64,000 nt of DNA from Sphingomonas naasensis. Lineage in GTDB: Bacteria; Pseudomonadota; Alphaproteobacteria; Sphingomonadales; Sphingomonadaceae. A program made the translations under genes and the position numbers. The stretch covers positions 404,022 through 468,021 of the forward strand of contig NZ_SRXU01000003.1 of the NCBI RefSeq assembly GCF_004792695.1. Direction: 5' to 3'. The notes below the pieces were generated by a model. The model did not search any database, was not told the DNA's origin, and saw nothing but the letters and a program-made list of their open reading frames with translations. Positions 42,125 through 49,604 of this stretch are shown piece after piece (position 1 is the stretch's first letter; every line of letters begins with the position of its first letter).

Positions 42125-43831
42125 CTATGTCGCCAGGAACGACAGATCGACTTTGATGTCGATCTTGTCGATCGCGTCCTTCAGCTGGGCGAGCGGGAAA
42201 TCCTTGGTGTACCGCGCGGTCTCTCCTTGGGTCTCATGCGCAGTAAGACGGTCGACTACCGTGGGATGTACCTCCCCGCGCTGGAGAAAAGTCGTGGCGC
42301 TATGCCGCAGAGAATGGAAGTCGAGCGACTTCTGATATAGGCCGACGTCCCTGCGATAGCGCGTGAAGTATTTTGAATAGTTGTGGCCGAAGCGCCCATC
42401 GGCCCCACCCCTCTCCAACTGATCGAAGAGCATAGTATGGCCAGCTTTTCGCTGCTGTTCGACATAGTCCAAAAAGCCTATCCGGATTAGCTCCTTATGG
42501 ATCGGCACAAGGCGAATGGCGTTCGAATTCTTAAGCTGCTGCCCGTTCCTAGCGTTAATGTCGAACAGCCAGATCCCATCCTGCTGCCGGATGTCCTCCA
42601 CCAGATGCTGGCAGATTTCCTCCTGGCGCATGCCTGAGAACACGGCGACCAACGGCAGCCAAAATCGTTCATCGCGGATTACATGCTGGCCGGGGCGTGA
42701 CCTGCGATCTTTCGAGTGACAGCCGCGCCAAATCGGGGTGTTGAACAGTGCCTGCAGCTGATCTGATTCCCACATCTGGCGTTGGTCACGCGCACGCTTC
42801 GACGCCGCAAATTTGAACTTCTCGAAAATATTCTCGGAAGCTTCCCCCAGATCGACAGCATTCACCCAGAGCTTCGACAAGGCGGAAAAGTGTCGCTGGA
42901 CAGTCCGCCCAGAGAGCAACTGAATGTTGTCATCGCCTTGGGTCAGCTCGATGATCTCTGTCGCGGTCTTTCCTCGATACGCGGCCGCCTTGCCATAGTT
43001 GGCGGGAAGGTGCTGCAAAACCTCCTTGAACCGCGCGGCATCAGCACGGAGATAGCCAGAGAGCGGCCGATTGCCGCAAACTTCCTCGAACAGTTCATAG
43101 GTCTTCCGCGCTTGGAGCCCGGATTGATTCTCCCATGCGTCCAGCCGAATCTGAGATTTGCGAAACTCTTCTGCGCGCTCTGAGAAAAGCGGGCCGATTG
43201 CCTCCGGCTCGTGGTCCTTGGCTCCTGCTCTTGGGACAACCGGCACCGGTGCATCAAGCATCATGCTCAAAAGTGGGTCTTGCGGACTATAGCTGAAGTC
43301 GCCTTCAAACCGAGCCTTCATAGCTTCGGTGAAGTCGCAACCTGCGCGGAGGATCGCTTGCTGCACCCGAGCGATGTCACTGTCGTTGAGCTGCCCAGTC
43401 AGCCCGTGCTTCTCGATGAGGTCCGTAGCGAAAGGCTCCACGCTTGCCAGGTTGTTCGTCGCCAGATTGCGACGCGTGGTCACTCCCATCTTTCCATAGT
43501 AAGCGACGATCGCCTCGCGGTTCGCTTCGTCAAACGTAACCCGGCTATTCAGCCTGATTTCGTTCTCGTCAGCGAGCGCGGCGTGGTAGAAGTCCTGCAC
43601 CATACGGGCCAGGTCCTCGGTGGTCAGCATCCAGTGTGATCTCGCAGCTTCGAACAAGTCCTCGGAGAGCAAGTATAGCCGGCGCGATCGCGTTCGTGCG
43701 ACCTTTTCGTGGCTTGTCCGAAGACTGCAGAGCAGCTCGCGTCGATCCAGTAGCCGCCAAAGCACCTCGGGAACGGCTCTCCGAAAGTGATAAATGCCAG
43801 CCCGTCGAGTGGTGTTGGGGATGCGTGACAC
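42125..43831 (-). CDS. Tyrosine recombinase/integrase (DUF6538 N-terminus)
   Basis: A 568-residue site-specific recombinase. The N-terminus (RAGIYHFRRAVPEVLWRLLD) is of the DUF6538 type. A core-binding helical region (about 220-350) is followed by the catalytic domain (about 360-560), with Arg in FSGMRQEEI, His-x-x-Arg in DFHSLRHSATT, a further His in LTAHETQ and the nucleophile Tyr in ARYTKDF. All catalytic residues are present. It starts with GTG at 43831, about 100 bp from the tRNA-Gln it would use as target, and reads away from the tRNA. It should have catalysed the island's integration at the 19-bp core. Confidence 0.92.
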   Translation of the reverse strand: MSRIPNTTRRAGIYHFRRAVPEVLWRLLDRRELLCSLRTSHEKVARTRSRRLYLLSEDLFEAARSHWMLTTEDLARMVQDFYHAALADENEIRLNSRVTFDEANREAIVAYYGKMGVTTRRNLATNNLASVEPFATDLIEKHGLTGQLNDSDIARVQQAILRAGCDFTEAMKARFEGDFSYSPQDPLLSMMLDAPVPVVPRAGAKDHEPEAIGPLFSERAEEFRKSQIRLDAWENQSGLQARKTYELFEEVCGNRPLSGYLRADAARFKEVLQHLPANYGKAAAYRGKTATEIIELTQGDDNIQLLSGRTVQRHFSALSKLWVNAVDLGEASENIFEKFKFAASKRARDQRQMWESDQLQALFNTPIWRGCHSKDRRSRPGQHVIRDERFWLPLVAVFSGMRQEEICQHLVEDIRQQDGIWLFDINARNGQQLKNSNAIRLVPIHKELIRIGFLDYVEQQRKAGHTMLFDQLERGGADGRFGHNYSKYFTRYRRDVGLYQKSLDFHSLRHSATTFLQRGEVHPTVVDRLTAHETQGETARYTKDFPLAQLKDAIDKIDIKVDLSFLAT

Positions 43832-43933
43832 GCGACAGAAATCCCGCTTCTGTAGCGGGGCTCTGTAGCAAGCCCCCGCCAGGTTGAAGCGGCGCCGAAA
43901 AATCAGCTAGCAACCAATACCTTAAGAGAAAGT

Positions 43934-43952
43934 TGGCTGGGGCGGCAGGATT
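43934..43952. repeat. Right attachment site (inside tRNA-Gln)
   Basis: The 19 bases at the 3' end of the tRNA-Gln gene, identical to 40479-40497. Integration left a complete tRNA on this side. Confidence 0.88.
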
Positions 43953-44008
43953 CGAACCTGCGAATGACGGTACCAAAAACCGTTGCCTTACCACTTGGCG
44001 ACGCCCCA
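43934..44008 (-). tRNA. tRNA-Gln (anticodon TTG)
   Basis: On the minus strand this 75-base cloverleaf has the acceptor pairs TGGGGCG/CGCCCCA, a D-arm with AGTGGTAA, the anticodon stem ACGGT/ACCGT with loop TTTTGGT (anticodon TTG), the T-arm GCAGG TTCGAAT CCTGC and an encoded CCA (43934-43936). It lies 23 bp beyond the ilvE stop on the same strand and is the target of the island. Confidence 0.95.
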
Positions 44009-44031
44009 ACGGGAAGCGGGCTTATAGGGCC

Positions 44032-45129
44032 TTAGAAAAGCCGTTCAACCCAGCCGTGCGGGTCGGGCGAATTTCCGCGCTGGATCGCGACGAGCTGCTG
44101 GCGGAGCTGCTCGGTGCGCATGCCCGGACCGCCATTGCCGATCGCGAAATCGAAGCCGCGGCCGCGGACCCGGCCGATCGGCGTGACCACTGCGGCGGTG
44201 CCGCAGGCAAACGCCTCGCGCAGCCGGCCGCTGGCCGCGTCGGCGCGCCATTCCTCAAGGCTGTAGCGCTCCTCGCGCACCGCGATCCCCGAATCGCGCG
44301 CCAGCGTCAGCAGCGATTCGCGGGTGATGCCGGGCAGGATCGTACCGGTGAGCGGCGGCGTCTGGATCGAGCCGTCCTCGAACACGAAGAACACGTTCAT
44401 GCCGCCGAGCTCCTCGACATAGCGGTTCTCCGCCGCGTCGAGGAAGACGACCTGGTCGCAGTCATGGCCGATCGCCTCGGCCTGGGCGACGAGGCTGGCG
44501 GCATAGTTGCCGCCGCACTTGGCGGCGCCGGTGCCGCCGGGTGCGGCGCGGGTGTAATGTTCGGAGACCCACAGCGTCACCGAGGGCGCGCCGCCCTTGA
44601 AATAGGCGCCCGCCGGCGAGGCGATCACCATGTAGAGATATTCCTGCGCCGGGCGGACGCCGAGGAAGGTCTCGCTCGCGAACATGAAGGGGCGCAGATA
44701 GAGCGACGCGCCCTCGCCTTCGGGAATCCAGTCGCGGTCGGTGCGGACCAGCTCGCGGATCGAGGCGAGGAAAAGCGCCTCGGGCAGCGGCGGCATCGCC
44801 ATCCGCCCGGCCGACTCGGCGAAACGGCGGGCATTGGCGTCGGCGCGAAACAGCGTCGCGCCGCCATCGGGCATGCGATAGGCCTTGAGGCCCTCGAAAA
44901 TCTCCTGCGCATAATGGAGCACCGCGCAGGCGGGATCGAGCTGGAGCGGCCGACGCGGCTCGATGCGGGCGTCGTGCCAGCCCTTGTCGGCGGAGTAGCG
45001 GATCACCGCCATGTGATCGGTGAAGATCTTGCCGAAGCCGGGATTGGCGAGGAGCGCGGCGCGATCTTCCGCGGCCACCGGGCTCGCATGCGCCTCGAAC
45101 TCGAAATCCAGGATCGTCGCGTCTTCCAT
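44032..45129 (-). CDS. ilvE: Branched-chain-amino-acid aminotransferase
   Basis: A 365-residue PLP enzyme of fold type IV, of the longer BCAT2-like form. Landmarks are VLHYAQEIFEGLKAYR, SLYLRPFMFASE, GGTGAAKCGGNYAASL (PLP-binding lysine), RYVEELGGMNVFFVF (PLP-contacting Glu) and TPPLTGTILPGITRESLL. It transfers the amino group between Val, Leu or Ile and 2-oxoglutarate, the last step of their synthesis and the first of their breakdown. The ribosome site GGGAAGGG precedes the ATG. It is divergent from the MarR-type gene at 45193 (63 bp between starts). Confidence 0.95.
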   Translation of the reverse strand: MEDATILDFEFEAHASPVAAEDRAALLANPGFGKIFTDHMAVIRYSADKGWHDARIEPRRPLQLDPACAVLHYAQEIFEGLKAYRMPDGGATLFRADANARRFAESAGRMAMPPLPEALFLASIRELVRTDRDWIPEGEGASLYLRPFMFASETFLGVRPAQEYLYMVIASPAGAYFKGGAPSVTLWVSEHYTRAAPGGTGAAKCGGNYAASLVAQAEAIGHDCDQVVFLDAAENRYVEELGGMNVFFVFEDGSIQTPPLTGTILPGITRESLLTLARDSGIAVREERYSLEEWRADAASGRLREAFACGTAAVVTPIGRVRGRGFDFAIGNGGPGMRTEQLRQQLVAIQRGNSPDPHGWVERLF

Positions 45130-45192
45130 TGTACCCTTCCCGACTCTGCCGGCCGAGCACCGGCTTGCGGACGACTAGGCCGCGGGGCTAGA

Positions 45193-45681
45193 ATGGTCAA
45201 CATGGCTGCCCCAATTCCTGCGTCGCCGCTGTTCCTGCGCGAGCCCGAGATCCGCCGCGGCATCGAGCTGCTCTATTTCGGCTATGCCAATCTGACGCGC
45301 TCGATCGATGCCGGCCTCGCCAAGCAGGGGTTGGGCCGCGCGCATCACCGCGCGCTCTATTTCATCGCGCGCCAGCCCGATCTGACGGTGAGCGCGCTGC
45401 TCGCGATCCTCGGCATCACCAAACAGTCGCTCGGTCGGGTGCTCGGCGAGCTCGCCGATCGCGGGCTGGTCGAGACGCGGACCGGCGAACGCGACCGGCG
45501 CCAGCGGCTGCTGCGGCTCACGCCCGCCGGTGCCGCGCTCGAGGCCGAGCTGTTCGACGCGCTGCGCGAGAAGATGTCGACGGCCTATTCGAGCGCGGGC
45601 CAGGGCGCGGTTGGCGGCTTCTGGGCGGTGCTCGAAGGCTTGATGCCCGAGAGCGAGCGCAAGAGCGTTTCGGGGCGGTAG
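45193..45681 (+). CDS. MarR-family transcriptional regulator
   Basis: A 162-residue winged-helix regulator with the MarR core GRAHHRALYFIARQPDLTVS, LLAILGITKQSLGRVLGELA and the wing LVETRTGERDRRQRLLRLT, followed by the dimer helix. A second in-frame ATG lies three codons downstream (45202). It may regulate itself and the divergent ilvE, but no palindrome stands out in the 63-bp gap. Effector unknown. Confidence 0.9.
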   Translation: MVNMAAPIPASPLFLREPEIRRGIELLYFGYANLTRSIDAGLAKQGLGRAHHRALYFIARQPDLTVSALLAILGITKQSLGRVLGELADRGLVETRTGERDRRQRLLRLTPAGAALEAELFDALREKMSTAYSSAGQGAVGGFWAVLEGLMPESERKSVSGR

Positions 45682-45711
45682 GGCGTCCGCGCGCGGACGC
45701 CCTGCGCGACC

Positions 45712-46329
45712 TCAGGCGACCTTGAAGCCTTCCTTGTTCATCGTCAGCGTGAGCTGCTTGTTGCGCTCCTCGGAGAGCTGCGAGCGGAGCATCGGGAAGA
45801 GATGCATCTCCTCTTCCTGCATGTGCTTCTCGATGTCGGCGCGGAACTCGCGGACCTTGGCGATCCAGTCGGGCGAGGCGCTGGGGATGTTCTCGAGCTC
45901 GTAGAGATACTGCTTCACATAGCCATGTTCCTTGGTCAGCGCGTCGGCGGCGTCGCGCTGGCCGATCTCGCGCAGCGCCGGATAGATGACATTCTCTTCC
46001 TCGACCGCATGCTTGAGCAGCGCGTGCTTGAGGTGCGAGAGCAGCATCCCGCGCTTGACCGTGTTGTGCTCGTCGGTCGCCTCGATCGTGTCGAACACCT
46101 TGAGCGTCGCCTGATGCTCGACGACGAGCGCCTCGTCCCAATTGCCGGCGAGCGCGGTCGGCGCCTGGACCACCGCCTTGCGGCCGAACATCGCGAGGAT
46201 GCCGAGCGCGGCACCGCCGGCGACCGCGCCCGCGACCATGCCGAGATTGCCCGACCGGCCGCCATTGCCTTTCGCGGTCGAGCCCGTGAACCGTCCCTTG
46301 TTGTCGCGCGTCGCCGTGGTCGTCGCCAT
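45712..46329 (-). CDS. Hemerythrin HHE domain protein
   Basis: A 205-residue protein. After a Gly-rich hydrophobic segment (about 35-50, GAVAGGAALGILAMFG, a possible membrane or glycine-zipper region), residues about 65-190 form a four-helix hemerythrin bundle. Its histidines and glutamates are in VEHQATLKVFD, LKHALLKHAVEEENVIYP and IEKHMQEEEMHLFPML. Such proteins bind a di-iron site and are linked to oxygen, NO or iron-stress responses. The start at 46329 has a GGAGGCGG ribosome site. An EcfG-like promoter lies 32-58 bp upstream, placing it in the general stress response. Confidence 0.88.
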   Translation of the reverse strand: MATTTATRDNKGRFTGSTAKGNGGRSGNLGMVAGAVAGGAALGILAMFGRKAVVQAPTALAGNWDEALVVEHQATLKVFDTIEATDEHNTVKRGMLLSHLKHALLKHAVEEENVIYPALREIGQRDAADALTKEHGYVKQYLYELENIPSASPDWIAKVREFRADIEKHMQEEEMHLFPMLRSQLSEERNKQLTLTMNKEGFKVA

Positions 46330-46360
46330 TTCCGCCTCCATCGATCGGTGAGTCGGAAGC

Positions 46361-46387
46361 AAAACAAATCGGCGCGGCGGGCGTTCC
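46361..46387 (-). promoter_or_regulatory. EcfG-like promoter of the hemerythrin gene
   Basis: On the minus strand GGAAC, 16 bases, then TGTTTT. This is one base from the alphaproteobacterial general-stress sigma consensus GGAAC-N16-CGTT. The -35 element directly adjoins the stop codon of proC. Confidence 0.6.
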
Positions 46388-46388
46388 G

Positions 46389-47171
46389 TTAGCGGCGGGC
46401 CTCGGCGGCCATCTCGGCGGTGCGCCGGGCCGAGGCGGCGAGCGTGTCGCGGAGCAACGCCGCGAGCGCGGCATCCTGGTCGAGGACGTTGAGCCCCTGC
46501 CGGGTCGAGCCGCCGGGGCTGGCGACGCGATCGGCGAGCACCGAAGGCGGCGCATCAGCCTGCGCGGCGAGCAGGCCCGCGCCCTCGACCGTGGCGATCG
46601 CCAGCCGCTGCGCCTGATCGGGGGTCAGGCCGAGCGCGGTTCCCGCCTCGGCCAATGCGTCGATGAAGCGATAGACGAAAGCGGGCCCGCAGCCCGAGAG
46701 CACGCTGCCGCGATCGAACAGGCCCTCGTCGTCGAACCATTCGACCAGCCCGAGCGGCGCCATCAAGGCATCGATTCCCGGAACGCGCCTGCCGTGCATC
46801 GCGACCACGCCCTTGCCGAGCGCGACCGGCAGATTGGGCATGGCGCGGACGATCGCGTGGCCGGGAAAGCGCGCCGCCAGCGTCGCCGCGTCGGCCCCGG
46901 CGAGGATCGAGAGCAGCGGATAGTCGCCGGTGGGAAGCGGGTCGATCTCGTCGAGCTGGTAGGGTTTGATGCCGAGCTGGAGAAAATCGGGCGCGGGCTC
47001 GTCGGGGAACGCCCTACCCTGCCGCACGCCGGCCGGCAGCTCACGGTCGTGACGGTTGACGACGAAGACGTCCTCCGCCGCGACCGCGCCGCTCTCGATC
47101 CAGCGCCGGAGCATCGCCCCGGCCATGTTGCCGCAGCCAAGCAGCCAGAGCCGCGGCCCGGCCACGCTCAC
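46389..47171 (-). CDS. proC: Pyrroline-5-carboxylate reductase
   Basis: A 260-residue Rossmann-fold enzyme that reduces 1-pyrroline-5-carboxylate to proline with NAD(P)H. The nucleotide loop is LLGCGNMAGAML. MPNLPVALGKG and the C-terminal signature ASPGGSTRQGL match ProC. The GTG start at 47171 overlaps the stop of the YbjN-like gene by 4 bp (GTGA), and a second GTG lies two codons later. The ybjN-proC pairing is common in sphingomonads. An EcfG promoter upstream of the pair suggests extra expression under stress. Confidence 0.93.
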   Translation of the reverse strand: MSVAGPRLWLLGCGNMAGAMLRRWIESGAVAAEDVFVVNRHDRELPAGVRQGRAFPDEPAPDFLQLGIKPYQLDEIDPLPTGDYPLLSILAGADAATLAARFPGHAIVRAMPNLPVALGKGVVAMHGRRVPGIDALMAPLGLVEWFDDEGLFDRGSVLSGCGPAFVYRFIDALAEAGTALGLTPDQAQRLAIATVEGAGLLAAQADAPPSVLADRVASPGGSTRQGLNVLDQDAALAALLRDTLAASARRTAEMAAEARR

Positions 47172-47671
47172 GCCTCGCCCTGCGTCTCGATCAGCGCGGA
47201 GGCGAGCGCGTCCTGCGGGGTCTTGCCGCCCCACAGCACGAACTGGAACACCGGATAGAAGCGCTCGCACTCGTCGATCGCGCTCTCGACCAGCAATTCC
47301 GCCTGATCGAGCGTCAGCGTCTTCTCGCCGGCGCCGTCGATCATCGCGGCGTGGCGGAAGAGCAGGATGCCGCTCGCCGACCAGAGCTCGAAATGGCCGA
47401 TCCAGAGCTGCTCATTGACCAGCCCGATCGTCTCATAGACCGCGCTGCGGCGCTCCTCGGCGACGCGGATGTCGGGGAAGGCGAGGAACTGGAGCACGCC
47501 ATCGTCCTCGCGCCAGATCGCGCGCAGCTCATATTCGGTCCAGCTGCCCTTGAACTTGGCGACGATCTCGTCGTCCTCGCGCTCATGGCTCCAGCCATGC
47601 GCCGCGAAGTAATTCTCGAGCATATCGATGGGTGCGGCGTCGTCGCGGTCGAATTCGGCCTCGTCCAACAT
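47168..47671 (-). CDS. YbjN domain-containing protein
   Basis: A 167-residue soluble protein of the YbjN/type III chaperone-like fold: MLENYFAAHGWSHEREDDE, then FKGSWTEYELRAIWREDDG, YETIGLVNEQLWIGHFELW and a conserved FRHAAMIDGAG segment. Members have no known catalytic role; they are thought to help proteins or affect stress behaviour. The start at 47671 has a GGAGTTAGGG site. It overlaps proC by 4 bp and is preceded by a consensus EcfG promoter. Confidence 0.88.
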   Translation of the reverse strand: MLDEAEFDRDDAAPIDMLENYFAAHGWSHEREDDEIVAKFKGSWTEYELRAIWREDDGVLQFLAFPDIRVAEERRSAVYETIGLVNEQLWIGHFELWSASGILLFRHAAMIDGAGEKTLTLDQAELLVESAIDECERFYPVFQFVLWGGKTPQDALASALIETQGEA

Positions 47672-47699
47672 CCCTAACTCCACGCATCCCGATTGGCTG

Positions 47700-47724
47700 A
47701 ACGGAATCCTGCCAATCGCGTTCC
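47700..47724 (-). promoter_or_regulatory. EcfG (general stress) promoter of ybjN-proC
   Basis: On the minus strand GGAAC (47724-47720), exactly 16 bases, then CGTT (47703-47700). This is an exact match to the core EcfG consensus. Transcription would start near 47690, about 20 bp before the YbjN start codon. Confidence 0.72.
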
Positions 47725-47792
47725 GGGGGCACAAGCGGGCGGTTCGCAACCCTGTCGAAAAACTGTGGACAAGCGGGTGGTAAACGGTGCGC

Positions 47793-48095
47793 TCAAATGT
47801 CCGCCTTCGGAGCCTTGGGCGCCTTTGCCGGCTTGGCGGGGGCACCCTGACCGGCGAGCTGCGCCTCGAGCGCGGCGAGGCGCGCCTTGAGCGCATCGTT
47901 CTCGTCGCGCGCCGCGACCGCCATCGCCTTGACCGCTTCGAACTCGTCGCGCGCGACGAAATCGAGCCCGCCGATCCATTCGCGGGCGCGCTCGCGCGTC
48001 GCGCCTTCGGCCTCCCGCGCCATCCCGGCGACGGTGCCCGCCGCGCCGTTCACGAACTTGACGAAATCGTCGAACAGGCGGTTGTCGGTCTGCAT
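47793..48095 (-). CDS. ubiK: Accessory factor UbiK family protein (BMFP)
   Basis: A 100-residue protein: RLFDDFVKFVNGAAGTVAGM, then FVARDEFEAVKAMAVAARDE leading into a coiled coil (LKARLAALEAQLA) and a Lys/Pro/Ala-rich tail. This matches the BMFP/UbiK family, trimeric coiled-coil proteins that assist late ubiquinone synthesis and bind membranes. A GGGAAG ribosome site precedes the ATG. The tspO gene lies 25 bp upstream on the same strand. Confidence 0.9.
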   Translation of the reverse strand: MQTDNRLFDDFVKFVNGAAGTVAGMAREAEGATRERAREWIGGLDFVARDEFEAVKAMAVAARDENDALKARLAALEAQLAGQGAPAKPAKAPKAPKADI

Positions 48096-48120
48096 GGCGA
48101 ATTCTTCCCAAAAACGAACT

Positions 48121-48678
48121 TCAGCGTATCTCTATCTGGTCAACCGTGCGCGAAGGTACAAGGCTTTCGGCATGTGGATTGAGTGCATCGATCTGCCAGA
48201 GCAGCGCGAAGGCGAAGCCCAGCCAGGCGAGGTACGGCAGCAGCAGCAGCCCCGCGACGCGGCGCACCCGCCAGAACAGCAGGATGGTGAGCGCCACCAG
48301 CACGAGCAGCGCGCCGATCATCAGCAGCGCGGTATCGACCTTGTGCAGCCCGAAGAACACCGGCGTCCAGGCGAGGTTGATCGCGAGCTGGACGACGAAC
48401 ACCAGCAAGGCGATGCCGCGGCCGCGCGAGCCGCGCGCGTTGATCACCATCGCCAGCGCGAGGCCCATCAGCGCGTAGAGGATGCTCCACGCGACCGGAA
48501 ACGCCCAGCCCGGCGGCATGATGTCCGGCTTGGCGAGCTGGACGAACCACGGATTTGCGTCGCCGCTCGGCGCGAGCTTGCCCGAGGCGAAGCCGAGCAG
48601 CAGCATGAGCGGGACCGTCACCACCGCCCAGCGGAAATAGGCTAGGCGCAACTGGCCCCTGGACGCGATCTCTTGCAA
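48121..48678 (-). CDS. tspO: TspO/MBR family protein
   Basis: A 185-residue five-helix membrane protein: WAVVTVPLMLLLGFASG, NPWFVQLAKPDIMPPGWAFP, VAWSILYALMGLALAMV, LAINLAWTPVFFGLHKVDTA and the last helix YLAWLGFAFALLWQIDALNP. These match the tryptophan-rich sensory protein family, which binds porphyrins and affects tetrapyrrole and stress responses. A TTG start at 48678 is chosen because a GGGGAG ribosome site precedes it at good spacing; an ATG at 48759 would add a basic stretch not seen in the family. Probably co-transcribed with ubiK. Confidence 0.88.
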   Translation of the reverse strand: MQEIASRGQLRLAYFRWAVVTVPLMLLLGFASGKLAPSGDANPWFVQLAKPDIMPPGWAFPVAWSILYALMGLALAMVINARGSRGRGIALLVFVVQLAINLAWTPVFFGLHKVDTALLMIGALLVLVALTILLFWRVRRVAGLLLLPYLAWLGFAFALLWQIDALNPHAESLVPSRTVDQIEIR

Positions 48679-48803
48679 CCCGGTTCTCCCCTTGTCGACG
48701 CATGAAAACACGCGCCGTCCCCGGAACGATCCCCTAATCCAATCTTTTCGCAGTCGCAAAGATGTTGGTTTAGTGGAGCATCGATTTCCCGGGGAGAGAC
48801 GGC

Positions 48804-49196
48804 ATGGAGCGTATCAGCGGCGGTTGCCTGTGCGGCGCGGTGCGGATCGCGGCGACGGGCGAGCCCTGGCGCGTCGGCCTCTGCCATTGCCTCGACTGCC
48901 GCAAGCACCACGGCGCGCTGTTCTTCGCCGCGGCGATCTTCCCGCAGGACGCGGTGACGATCGCGGGCGAGACGCGTGACTGGCACGGGCGCCATTTCTG
49001 CCCGCGCTGCGGCTCGTCGGTGTTCGCGCGCTATGCCGACGAGATCGAAGTGCATCTGGGCACGCTCGACGCCCCCGACCAGTTCGCGCCGAGCTACGAG
49101 AACTGGACGATCCGCCGCGAGGCGTGGCTGCCGCCCTTCCCGCTTGCCCATCACTATCAACGCGATCGCGAGGGCGAAGGGCGCTCCGAGACCTAG
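48804..49196 (+). CDS. GFA family protein (CENP-V/GFA zinc fold)
   Basis: A 130-residue protein with the zinc ligands CLCGAV, CHCLDCRKHHG and FCPRCGSS, the pattern of the glutathione-dependent formaldehyde-activating (GFA) fold. Despite the name, many members have no shown formaldehyde activity. A GGGGAGAG ribosome site precedes the ATG. Upstream GGAAC-N16-CTTT (48723-48747) is a poor EcfG match. Copy B of the 197-bp element begins 18 bp after its stop. Confidence 0.88.
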   Translation: MERISGGCLCGAVRIAATGEPWRVGLCHCLDCRKHHGALFFAAAIFPQDAVTIAGETRDWHGRHFCPRCGSSVFARYADEIEVHLGTLDAPDQFAPSYENWTIRREAWLPPFPLAHHYQRDREGEGRSET

Positions 49197-49213
49197 CGCC
49201 GCGATGCGCGCGC

Positions 49214-49410
49214 TGTAGGAAGATCGCGCAGCCGATTTGTAGGGTTTCGCGGGTCTAGAGTCGCAAGAGTCGCGGTAGAACGACTCTGCCGTTGCGCGGG
49301 CAGGAAATATTGTTGCGGGGATCGGTAGGAAAATCGACACGGTCAAAGAGCGCGGTCGGCACATGCCGGGGCCGGCCCCCAGCCCAGCAGCTGCATTCCT
49401 ACATTGCAAG
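49214..49410 (+). repeat. 197-bp intergenic element, copy B
   Basis: The second copy of the element at 10628-10824, in the opposite orientation. It begins TGTAGGAA (49214-49221) and closes with the inverted TTCCTACA (49396-49403). Further TGTAGG-like motifs are at 49238 and 49323. The AGAGTCG/CGACTCT hairpin is at 49257-49287, again with a 17-base loop. GANTC sites are at 49258, 49267 and 49282. It lies between the GFA gene and the folD promoter, pointing toward folD. No shared coding frame is visible. Confidence 0.85.
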
Positions 49411-49462
49411 GCGGTGCCCGGCCGCCGCGCTGCACGCGATCTTCACGACAGCCGCTTTGCCT

Positions 49463-49491
49463 TTGACGCAAAGTTCGGACCTGCCTAGATC
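49463..49491 (+). promoter_or_regulatory. Sigma-70-type promoter of folD
   Basis: TTGACG (49463-49468), 17 bases, then TAGATC (49486-49491). Transcription would begin at about 49498, right at the first helix of the ZTP riboswitch, which supports both calls. Confidence 0.65.
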
Positions 49492-49495
49492 GCCA

Positions 49496-49590
49496 CCGTG
49501 CGCGACTGGCGATGCGAGGTGGGATACCACCGGGGAGCGCACGGAATATGCGCCGTTCGCCTGGGCCGTCGGACAATCCGACCACTTTCT
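49496..49590 (+). promoter_or_regulatory. ZTP (pfl) riboswitch with terminator, upstream of folD
   Basis: P1 is CCGTGCG/CGCACGG (49496-49502 with 49538-49544). Inside it lie CGACTGGCG and the hairpin GGTGG-GATA-CCACC, followed by CCGGGGAGC. The downstream hairpin carries CGCCGTTCGCCTGGGC, the second conserved part of the pfl motif. A terminator-like stem GTCGGA-CAA-TCCGAC (49568-49582) and ACTTTCTT follow, 15 bp before the folD ATG. ZTP riboswitches sense the purine intermediate ZTP/ZMP, which signals 10-formyl-tetrahydrofolate shortage, and switch on folate one-carbon genes such as folD. The sequence blocks and the gene context agree. Confidence 0.92.
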
Positions 49591-49604
49591 TCAGAAAGAG
49601 CCCC

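Larger units (their letters stand above)
40479..43952. mobile_element. 3.5-kb integrative element in tRNA-Gln
   Basis: The element is bounded by 19-bp direct repeats (40479-40497 and 43934-43952) that duplicate the 3' end of tRNA-Gln. A tyrosine integrase next to the intact tRNA copy is the usual arrangement of a tRNA-targeting island. Its base composition is less GC-rich than the flanks. Inside are an IS110 transposase fragment, a truncated PGN_0703-type nuclease gene and a C-depleted tract. Because both inner genes are broken and abut each other, the element is probably a deletion remnant of a larger island. TCTGTAGC repeats near both ends (40568, 43849, 43862) may be integrase arm sites. 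Confidence 0.85.

Noticed and set aside
48723..48747. EcfG-like promoter before the GFA gene (GGAAC-N16-CTTT)
   Set aside because: The -10 element lacks the CGTT core; kept out of the promoter list.
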